Part shown: positions 38,302 to 45,856 of the stretch, piece after piece
Position numbering within the stretch: the first letter of the stretch is position 1
How the letters are laid out: every line of letters begins with the position of its first letter
Assembly: GCF_030563405.1 (NCBI RefSeq)
Contig: NZ_CP130748.1
Span: forward strand, 1,674,001-1,738,000
DNA length: 64,000 nucleotides
Source: Vibrio sp. SNU_ST1
GTDB taxonomy: Bacteria; Pseudomonadota; Gammaproteobacteria; Enterobacterales; Vibrionaceae
Direction of reading: 5' to 3'
Made by a program: the position numbers and the translations under genes
The notes under the pieces: model-generated
The model's input: only the letters and a program-made list of their open reading frames with translations
The model's database searches: none
What the model was told of the DNA's origin: nothing

Positions 38302-38724
38302 ATGGAATACCGACATATTCTGGTCGCTGTTGAAATGTCCGACGACAGTAAGATTCTGATTGATCGAGCGACCTTCTTCGCAAACAAACTAGAGGCTGGC
38401 ATTTCGTTTGTTTATATCGACGGCACGCATGGAGAGATTTACCCTGAACTCGTTGATATTCAGGGGAATGAAGGCGATCTACCCATCAATGAAGATTCCG
38501 TTAAACATTTGAAAGAGTTTGAGGCCTACGCTAAACACCCAATCAAGCACATATTCGTAGGAACGGGAGATTTGAATGATAAGCTCAAAAATACCATCGA
38601 GGTAAATGGCGTTGACCTACTGCTATGTGGTCATCACCATGATTTTTGGCATAAAATCATTTCCCATTCGAAACAGATCATCGACACATCTCCAGTCGAT
38701 ATTCTAATCGTTCCAATGGATTAG
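38302..38724 (+). CDS. Universal stress protein, UspA family
   Basis: A 140-residue UspA-fold protein. The start MEYRHILVAVEMSDDSKILI is typical, and the end LLLCGHHHDFWHKIISHSKQ to VDILIVPM aligns with the nucleotide-binding loop region. The ATP-binding G-2x-G-9x-G signature is replaced by GHHHDFWHKIISHS, so it resembles the UspA/non-ATP subgroup. Many Vibrio have several Usp paralogues. Induction by stress is assumed from family only. Confidence 0.82.
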   Translation: MEYRHILVAVEMSDDSKILIDRATFFANKLEAGISFVYIDGTHGEIYPELVDIQGNEGDLPINEDSVKHLKEFEAYAKHPIKHIFVGTGDLNDKLKNTIEVNGVDLLLCGHHHDFWHKIISHSKQIIDTSPVDILIVPMD

Positions 38725-39075
38725 ATACTGCAGTTCGAACTTTAAAACTTCCTGCATTGCCAACCTCTATCGGTATTATTGGTTGGCTTACATACCCTTC
38801 TCAGTCTTCTTCTTTACCCAAATTCAACCATTACCCATTTGCTGAGTTCATTTGTGATCTTGTCAGCTTATCAACTCATAAGCGTCTAATAATTTACAAA
38901 TAACGATATAATCAATAAAAGAACTAGTCTTTGTGGTTTCAACAACAACTTAATAGTTGACGATAATGTGTTACTACACAAAGCACCACAACTCGTTGAT
39001 GAACTGACAAACAAGAACAAAGCGGGCAGTACTTATATGATGCTGAACCGTTAACTTTATAATAAATAAGATAAA
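38725..39075 (+). other. Intergenic stretch with a start-less coding-like tail
   Basis: GCCAACC / GGTTGGC near 38760-38788 forms a 7-bp hairpin after the uspA-type gene. From about 38892 to 39054 a plus-strand frame without ATG reads LIVDDNVLLHKAPQLVDEL, then TNKNKAGSTYMMLNR and stop, 20 bases before a terminator. It looks like the C-terminal end of a lost gene; I do not recognise it. Confidence 0.35.
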
Positions 39076-39112
39076 ATAAAACCCAACAAAGCTGTAACTC
39101 TGTTGGGTTTAT
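39076..39112. terminator. Bidirectional terminator before the RIO kinase gene end
   Basis: AAACCCAACA (39078-39087) pairs with TGTTGGGTTT (39101-39110). A and T runs flank it, so it may serve the minus-strand kinase gene and the plus side. Confidence 0.85.
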
Positions 39113-39218
39113 TAGTTTGCGCGAAGCTGTTGGTTGAAACTAAAGATGTCGTTTCAACAAAGGACTCTCTGAGGATTCAACTAAGGATCAAAACTGATCA
39201 TTACATTTTCTATTACCG

Positions 39219-40118
39219 CTATTCAGCCCAGTTGAACTTACTCTCGTCGACACCTTCTTTTTCTTCCTTAACACGCTCGCGTCGGCTTTGCTCTTCAGCG
39301 CGGGCTGCGTCAATTTCTTGCATGATGGCATCAATATCTGCCAATGCGTCACTTTCGGTAAACTCACCCGTTAGTTTGCTATCCGGCTTCAAATCGCCCT
39401 TCTCAAACAGTGCCCACATTTCTTTAGCGTACTCAGTGGTCGCCAGTTCAGGGGCAAACTGCGCATAATAGTCACGGATGTTATTAACATCACGAGTCAG
39501 CATCCATTCAGCATTGTTGTTCGCAGAAGCATCGACCGCTTGCGGTAAATCGATAATCACAGGGCCGTATTCATCAACCAATACGTTGAATTCAGACAAG
39601 TCGCCATGAATTAAACCAACGCAAAGCATCTTAACGACATAGGTCATCATCACCGCATGATCTTCAATCGCTTGTTCAGGCGGCATCACCACATCATTCA
39701 ATCTTGGCGCAACATAACCTTCGTCATCAGTGACCAACTCCATCAGCAGTACGCCGTCAAAGCAGCCATAAGGGACAGGCACGCGAACGCCTGCTTCTGC
39801 TAGCTTATACAAGGCATCCACTTCTGCGCTTTGCCATACTTTTTCTTGTTGCTCGCGACCGAAACCAGAGCCTTTTTCCATCGCTCTAGCGCGGCGACTA
39901 TTGCGGACTTTTCGCCCTTCTCGATATGCCGTCGCTTTTTTAAAGCTACGTTGGCTTATTTCCTTGTACACCTTGGCACAACGGATCGTATCACCACAGC
40001 GTACTATGTACACTGACGCTTCTTTGCCACTCATTAGTTGGCTTTTCACCTCGTCGACTAAACCATCGTCAACTAAGGGCTGTATTCTTTTAGGTATCTT
40101 CATGTCGTCTTTATACAT
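39219..40118 (-). CDS. RIO1-like serine protein kinase (PA4780 family)
   Basis: A protein of 299 residues, or 294 if it starts at MKIPKRIQ (40103), where the P. aeruginosa homologue starts; AGG before 40118 favours the longer form. The RIO kinase fold shows LMSGKEASVYIVRCGDTIRC with the ATP-loop and AKVYKE Lys, the catalytic loop HGDLSEFN and the metal motif IIDLPQ. The C-terminal tail (after about 265) is charged. RIO proteins are atypical kinases or ATPases linked to ribosomes in archaea and eukaryotes; the bacterial role is not known. Confidence 0.85.
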   Translation of the reverse strand: MYKDDMKIPKRIQPLVDDGLVDEVKSQLMSGKEASVYIVRCGDTIRCAKVYKEISQRSFKKATAYREGRKVRNSRRARAMEKGSGFGREQQEKVWQSAEVDALYKLAEAGVRVPVPYGCFDGVLLMELVTDDEGYVAPRLNDVVMPPEQAIEDHAVMMTYVVKMLCVGLIHGDLSEFNVLVDEYGPVIIDLPQAVDASANNNAEWMLTRDVNNIRDYYAQFAPELATTEYAKEMWALFEKGDLKPDSKLTGEFTESDALADIDAIMQEIDAARAEEQSRRERVKEEKEGVDESKFNWAE

Positions 40119-40192
40119 GAGTTACCTGACAGATAAAATATTAACTCGTTAAATGAGTGGTTATTCTCAATAGATTCTTAAATGAAGGGAGA

Positions 40193-40337
40193 TTATGTGG
40201 GTTTTGTCTTATCGCGGCGACAACGTTTCAGAGCAATAAATAACCTCTTCCCAACAACGTTGCCATTTTTTACGCCATGAGAATGGTTTGAGGCAAACGG
40301 GACATGTCTTGGTGGGTAGGTGTGGTTTCTTGTTCAT
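40193..40337 (-). pseudogene. DUF2256 gene with a one-base insertion in an A run
   Basis: The ATG at 40337 begins [20 protein letters not shown] and continues [17 protein letters not shown], the typical DUF2256 zinc-finger protein. Then the frame gives TLSPR and stops at 40209. Removing one A from the GAAACG run restores [13 protein letters not shown] and a stop at 40193, which is what DUF2256 proteins end with. As read, the protein loses the last cysteine of its zinc site. A real frameshift, phase variation in the A run, or a sequencing error are all possible. Confidence 0.7.
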
Positions 40338-40380
40338 GACCGCTTCCTTGTCGATGAATCAATTAACCTATTCGTTGAGG

Positions 40381-40533
40381 AGAGATTCCCTATTACGCTC
40401 GTTCGTCGCTTCAGAGAATGACGACGTATTCTAATCGCCCCTGACTCTAGGGAGTGGCGGCGGAGTGATTGATGACAACTCCCGACTCCGTCATCCTCGA
40501 GAAGGAGGAACGACTGAGTCGGGGATCTGCTTT
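40381..40533. repeat. Imperfect inverted repeat of the Vibrio dispersed type
   Basis: The left arm (40383-40426) reads AGATTCCCTATTACGCTCGT then CGCTTCAGAGAATGACG; the right arm (40491-40533) is its rough reverse complement, CGTCATCCTCGAGAAGGAG to GGGGATCT. Similar CGTCATTCT...GGGAATCT elements are common in vibrios. It fills the space between the DUF2256 remnant and sbcC and may act as a 3' end. Confidence 0.55.
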
Positions 40534-40599
40534 ATCCAAACGGATTCAGCTTTATCTGAACTTACTCGGCTTAAATTCGACTAAGTCCGCTTAATCCAG

Positions 40600-43500
40600 T
40601 TAAGCAACAACCTTGTACTGCTTCTCCATCTCACTCACACCTAAGCCAGAGTGTTTTGTCACTTTAAGCTGAACCGGTACGCGCTCTTTCAGTGCTTCGA
40701 CATGGCTAATGACACCAATCATCTTGCCTGATGCATTCAAGTTATCGAGTGCGTTTAGAGCAATGTCTAATGTGTCGCTATCCAGCGTACCGAACCCCTC
40801 ATCCAAGAACAGAGAATCAATACTGGTTTTGTAGCTAACAAGATCAGAAAGCGCCAATGCCAACGCCAAGCTCACCAAGAAACTTTCGCCACCTGATAAC
40901 GTCTTGGTATCACGCATCACATCGCCCTGCCATGTGTCGAGCACTTGCAGTTCTAAGCCGTCATCGGCTTTGCGTTTTAACTCATAACGACCATGCAAAC
41001 GCTGTAGCTGTTTGTTGGCCAAGTACACCAAGTTTTCCAATGTTAGACCTTGAGCGAACTTACGGAATTTGTCGCCGTTCTTAGAACCAATAAGCGAGTT
41101 CAGACGTGAGATATCATCAAACTCGACTTGTTGCTCATCAATTTGCTTAAACAGATCTTGCTGATTACTTCGGTTCTGGCTATCCGTTTCAAGATTGGCA
41201 GAAATCGCACCGATCTTTGTCGCATGGCTTTGTTGTGTGTTTTGGCATTTGGTTGTCTCTTCTTCAACTTGCTGTTGGTCTTGCTCTTGCCATAATTTAG
41301 CGTTGGTGTGACTTTGCAGATCAGCTTGTGTGGCTTTAGCCGTGTTCAACCTAGCTTGCGCACTGACAATCGCCTCGTCCAAAGACTTCTTCAGGCTTTG
41401 AAGTTGAGTTCTAACTTCTTCATCCAACAACGCCGCTTCAAAATCAGACTCAACTTCGAAAGGACTAGTTTTCAGTGCTTGTAACCAAGCATTCGACGCT
41501 TGTGTATGACTTGACTGCTTGCTGAACAACTCTCCAGAAAAGCTGGTGTGTTTGGTTTGCTCAGTTCGATACTCGAGTTCACAGCGGTTAAGCACCAACT
41601 GCGCGGCATCAAATACGTTTACCGCTTCAGTAACTTTTTGCTTCATCGCATTGCTGGTGGCTTGAATGTCTTTGTCATCAAACAATTTTGTTCTTTCAGC
41701 CGTTACACGAGTTAGCTCTAGCACTAAAGACTCACTCTCTCGCGTCAGTGTTGCGAGCTCTTTCTCTGCGCTACTTAGCTTGTCATCTAAGGTTTTCAAT
41801 TCGGCATTTTGAGTGATCAGCTGCTTCTCAATATCGGCCTGTTGTTGTTTAGTTTGCTCCCACATGCTTGATGCCTGTGATTTCGCAGTAAACCAACCAT
41901 CGATATGTTCAAGCTCAGGCGCTTCGATAGAAGTTTGAACAATGCTCTCTTTCAGAGCGTTCCATTGCTGCTCTTTCGCTTGAGCAATCTGAGTCACTTG
42001 CTCGTTTGTACTGTGGTTTTGCTTACTCAGATCCGCTAAGCGTTGCTCGGCCAACTCGAGATTAGACTGCGCCTTGTCAGCCATAACACTTACTGACAAG
42101 CGTTGTTTCTCAGCTTCGGCATAGTGTGCTTTCGCATCAGCCAAAGCTTTGAGTTGCTGTGAGCTCTGACTTAGTTGAAGTTCACAATGCTGAGCAAAAG
42201 TCGCGACTGTAGCTCCATTCCCTAAATCGTTTACCGTTAGCATTGCTAGCTCTGGAGCCGTGCCAACGAAATCCGATAAGCTCTGTTTAAGCTTACCAAT
42301 TACACCTTGCCAATTCATTTGAGCTTGCTGAATATCCGCTTGCGCACGTTGAATGTCATCGTTAAGTGCCGCAATCATAGGCGCAAGAGAATCTAACTGC
42401 TGACGATGCTCTTGACCTTCTTTCTTGATGGTCGATAACTCTAGGTTTTCCCGATCTTTTTGGGCGACCAAATTCGCAATGTCTTTCGACTGCTCAATCG
42501 AATGATCTGTTGAACCACACAGTGGGCACTCAGAGCCTGATTCTAGAATTGCACGGTATTTTGCCAATTCGCCTTCTTGATCAATCAATCGCGTTAATCG
42601 CTCAAGCGAAGTCTCTCTCTCTTTATATCGCTCCACCAGCACTTCACGTTCTTTCGAAAGCTTGTCGACCAGCTGAGTGTTAGTTTGATGTGCCTGAGTT
42701 TTAACGTGCAGCTGTTGCTGGGCATTTAGGAAACCACGATTGATCTCAAGTAATGAGTGCGTATTGCGATTCCAAAACTCCAACAGATCTTTTTGCGTAT
42801 TCAACACTTGTTCACTGGTGTTGCCTTGCAATGCTTCCCACTGTTGCTTAGCATTACCCTCTAACACGACCAATTCAGCTAATGCTTGGTCTTGCGATGC
42901 TTTAGCTTCTTGAGCTGACTTGATAATTGATTGCTGTGCATCAACCGCAGACAAAGCTTGCTTCGCTGAGTTCAACTGCTCTGAATGCTGACGCTCTAGA
43001 GTACGAACTTGCTCGACCTTTGCTTGCCATTGACCTAGGTGTTTTTCCAGATGTTGGTCAGCTTGATGTGTATTTAGGTACTCAGTGCTGAGTTGATCTT
43101 GTTGCTTCAGTGCGTCTATTTTTTGGACTAAAACAATCTGTTGATTGCGCTGCTGCGTGTCTTGCTCGTTTAGCGTATTCGCTGCATTAACGGCCGCAGT
43201 TTGCTTATCTTTGAGTACGGTAATTTGATTGTCTAGCGGACGCACCAGTTCGATGATCTTCTCTTGATCGTGTTGCTCGATTTTTACCTGTTCGACAATC
43301 GCACTGCTTTGCGTCAGTTTAGTTTGCGCATCTTGCTTCTCTGCATCACGAACGGCAAGTAACTTGGTGCTGTTATCTAGGTGAGCTTGAGTAGTGTTCA
43401 CCTCTTGTTCGCAACGCTTTAAATCTTTGTGTATTGGGCGCAGCTTTTCAGCTGGTTCACTGTTTGCCAAACGCTCTAGTGAGGGTTGGTTACGGTCTAG

Positions 43501-44316
43501 TTCATCTTGAGCTGTTTTAAGATCGTGCTCACTGGTCGCAATAGTTTGCTCAGCTTTGGTCATGTCCTTCCACCAACTGAGATGTGCTTGCCACGCTTTT
43601 AATTGCTCGGCTAAACGCTTCTGTTCGGTTTCTAACACTTCACGCTCTGCGGTTAGCTCTTGGATTTGCTCTTCAGACAGTAAACTCACACCGTCTGCTT
43701 TCGCTTTCAGGTGATTGAGCGACTCTTCACTCGACTTGAAATGATCGTAGATACGCTCTGAAATCAGGCTATAAACTTCTGTTCCCGTCAGCTCTTCCAA
43801 TAACTCTGCACGGTCGTTAGCGTTAGCATTAAGAAACGCCGCGAACTCACCTTGAGACAACATGATGGATTTGGTGAAGCGTGAAAAATCGAGACCGGTT
43901 ACCTGCTCCACCAACTTGGTTTTCTTGGTCAGCATGGTTTCTAAGACTTTATCTGTGTCCGCATCGGCAAACTCGCAAGTTGGAGTCTGTAATGCACCAT
44001 CGTGTTTTCCGCGTGCACGCTTTTGATGGAAGTTAGAGCGGTACGTTCTGCCCTGCACCTCAAATTCTAGCTCAGCGAAACACTCACCTGTACCACGCGT
44101 CATTAATTCGTTGTTGCCTTTCGCGATGCTCTTCAAACGTGGTGTGCGGTGGAACAGAGCCAAACAAATCGCATCAAGAATGGTGGTTTTACCCGCCCCT
44201 GTTGGGCCTGTAATCGCGAACAGACCATTTTCCGCAAATGGTGATTGGGTAAAATCGAGCTTCCAACGCCCTTTTAAAGAGTTCAGGTTTTCAAATTCTA
44301 GGCTTAAAATCTTCAT
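40600..44316 (-). CDS. sbcC: Exonuclease subunit SbcC (Rad50-like ATPase)
   Basis: An SMC-like ATPase of 1238 residues. Walker A is GPTGAGKTTILDAI at about residues 35-48. Two long coiled-coil arms flank the zinc hook CPLC at about residues 591-594. The signature and Walker B follow at the C-terminal end: TLSGGESFLVSLALALALSD and SLFLDEGFGTLD. With SbcD it forms the nuclease that cleaves DNA hairpins and double-strand ends, acting at replication forks with palindromes. It starts 5 bases after sbcD. Confidence 0.93.
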   Translation of the reverse strand: MKILSLEFENLNSLKGRWKLDFTQSPFAENGLFAITGPTGAGKTTILDAICLALFHRTPRLKSIAKGNNELMTRGTGECFAELEFEVQGRTYRSNFHQKRARGKHDGALQTPTCEFADADTDKVLETMLTKKTKLVEQVTGLDFSRFTKSIMLSQGEFAAFLNANANDRAELLEELTGTEVYSLISERIYDHFKSSEESLNHLKAKADGVSLLSEEQIQELTAEREVLETEQKRLAEQLKAWQAHLSWWKDMTKAEQTIATSEHDLKTAQDELDRNQPSLERLANSEPAEKLRPIHKDLKRCEQEVNTTQAHLDNSTKLLAVRDAEKQDAQTKLTQSSAIVEQVKIEQHDQEKIIELVRPLDNQITVLKDKQTAAVNAANTLNEQDTQQRNQQIVLVQKIDALKQQDQLSTEYLNTHQADQHLEKHLGQWQAKVEQVRTLERQHSEQLNSAKQALSAVDAQQSIIKSAQEAKASQDQALAELVVLEGNAKQQWEALQGNTSEQVLNTQKDLLEFWNRNTHSLLEINRGFLNAQQQLHVKTQAHQTNTQLVDKLSKEREVLVERYKERETSLERLTRLIDQEGELAKYRAILESGSECPLCGSTDHSIEQSKDIANLVAQKDRENLELSTIKKEGQEHRQQLDSLAPMIAALNDDIQRAQADIQQAQMNWQGVIGKLKQSLSDFVGTAPELAMLTVNDLGNGATVATFAQHCELQLSQSSQQLKALADAKAHYAEAEKQRLSVSVMADKAQSNLELAEQRLADLSKQNHSTNEQVTQIAQAKEQQWNALKESIVQTSIEAPELEHIDGWFTAKSQASSMWEQTKQQQADIEKQLITQNAELKTLDDKLSSAEKELATLTRESESLVLELTRVTAERTKLFDDKDIQATSNAMKQKVTEAVNVFDAAQLVLNRCELEYRTEQTKHTSFSGELFSKQSSHTQASNAWLQALKTSPFEVESDFEAALLDEEVRTQLQSLKKSLDEAIVSAQARLNTAKATQADLQSHTNAKLWQEQDQQQVEEETTKCQNTQQSHATKIGAISANLETDSQNRSNQQDLFKQIDEQQVEFDDISRLNSLIGSKNGDKFRKFAQGLTLENLVYLANKQLQRLHGRYELKRKADDGLELQVLDTWQGDVMRDTKTLSGGESFLVSLALALALSDLVSYKTSIDSLFLDEGFGTLDSDTLDIALNALDNLNASGKMIGVISHVEALKERVPVQLKVTKHSGLGVSEMEKQYKVVA

Positions 44317-44321
44317 ACTTG

Positions 44322-45608
44322 TTACTCACCCGTCCCTTTTGGTGCTTCTATTTTTTCTTGGCTATCAGCACAGTAACTATCAGAGCCATAAGACACTTCT
44401 TCCATCACTTGCTTGAACTTCACCGTCATTCGCTCTAAGCGTGCTTTTTCAGACTCAGTTTCAAACTCTTCTAAGGCAATACGCTTGGTAAACACATCCA
44501 TCGGGCTAAGTTCAGACAGGGTTTCTGCTGATTCTTGCTCCAGCGCTTGGTTACGGCGTTCTCTTGCTCGGCGCAGTTGCAATACTTCAACATTTAAGCC
44601 TTCAGTCAATGCACGCATACGCTCTTGTAGATCAGATAGGTAATCTTGAGCCTGAACCTCTATCGACAACCACACGCTTTGTTCACCGTCCAAGCCAATG
44701 TACTGATTCAACTGAGACTCAATTTCACTCAAGTCACCTTTGATTTCAGCAAGGGGTTGGAAAGTTGGAACAGCCAGTTGAGATATGCTGCGCTCGCCTT
44801 CAACAAATTCGACCACACACACTTGTTTCTGAGATTTAAGCTCATCAAAACTTAACGGAATTGGAGAGCCGCAATAGCGAATGTATTCACGTTTTGCTAC
44901 CACTTGTGGGCGGTGGATATGACCCAATGCAATATAGTCGGCATCTGGGAAACCATCAGCGGCGAAACCATCAAGGTTACCGACATAGATATCACGCACC
45001 GAATCCGATTGTTGAACCCCCATCGCTGTTAAATGACCAGTAGCGATGATTGGCATGTTGTCGTTATTTTCAAACGTCGCTCGCTTTGCAACAGCTGCAT
45101 CATAGACACTTTGATAGTGCTGTTTAATAGCGTCACCTAATTGCTTTTGACGCTCAACACCAGTAACACCGGCTTGGCTAGTCAACACATCGCGAGGGCG
45201 AATAAACGGAATAGCGCACACCAGCGCTTCTACATCACCACTTTTGCCTTTAAGCTCGACAACCTGAGTCGCATGATCTTCGTTGGTATTTGGGATGACG
45301 TCAGCCCCCATGTATTTGAGCAGCTGTTGTGTCTCTTTCAGAACTGAAACGGAATCGTGGTTTCCGCCTAGCAGTACCAGTTGACAGCCGATCTTATTCG
45401 AGTCGACAACAAACTTGTTATACATCTCACGCGCGTAACTCGGCGGTGTGCTGGTATCGAATATATCACCGGCAACAATGATCGCGTCGATGTTGTGCTC
45501 TGTGACTTGCTCGAGTAACCATTGTAAAAACCGCTCATGTTCATTCTTACGGCTTTTGTTGTAGAAGTTTTGGCCAAGGTGCCAATCGGACGTGTGAAGA
45601 ATTTTCAT
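44322..45608 (-). CDS. sbcD: Exonuclease subunit SbcD (Mre11-like)
   Basis: A 428-residue metallophosphoesterase nuclease. The metal motifs are HTSDWHLGQNF (5-15), VAGDIFDTSTP (about 45-55), LGGNHDSV (about 80-87) and ALGHIHRPQ (about 224). The C-terminal capping/ATPase-binding region is rich in Glu and Arg. It precedes sbcC in one operon, the standard order. It supplies the nuclease activity of the SbcCD complex. Confidence 0.93.
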   Translation of the reverse strand: MKILHTSDWHLGQNFYNKSRKNEHERFLQWLLEQVTEHNIDAIIVAGDIFDTSTPPSYAREMYNKFVVDSNKIGCQLVLLGGNHDSVSVLKETQQLLKYMGADVIPNTNEDHATQVVELKGKSGDVEALVCAIPFIRPRDVLTSQAGVTGVERQKQLGDAIKQHYQSVYDAAVAKRATFENNDNMPIIATGHLTAMGVQQSDSVRDIYVGNLDGFAADGFPDADYIALGHIHRPQVVAKREYIRYCGSPIPLSFDELKSQKQVCVVEFVEGERSISQLAVPTFQPLAEIKGDLSEIESQLNQYIGLDGEQSVWLSIEVQAQDYLSDLQERMRALTEGLNVEVLQLRRARERRNQALEQESAETLSELSPMDVFTKRIALEEFETESEKARLERMTVKFKQVMEEVSYGSDSYCADSQEKIEAPKGTGE

Positions 45609-45799
45609 TGCTGCTCACTGGAAGTCGGTAATGTCGTCAATTTACCAAAATAGCTAACAACTACCAAATGGGTTAGCGATATTTCCCTTTTATAAGCTTG
45701 TGAAAACCAACTAATTTCATCGCATTATCACAAGCGGACTAAATAGCACGCCTGTGACTATGTATGGATCTTGCTTATGTAGATTGCTATCAATGTTCC

Positions 45800-45831
45800 A
45801 ACAACAAAAACCGCTCAAAGTAAGAGCGGTT
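45800..45831 (-). terminator. Terminator of the GH3 gene
   Basis: AACCGCTC (45809-45816) pairs with GAGCGGTT (45824-45831), followed on the minus strand by TTTTTGTTGTT. It lies about 25 bases past the stop codon. Confidence 0.88.
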
Positions 45832-45856
45832 ATGGTTAGACTGTAACGAATCGGAT

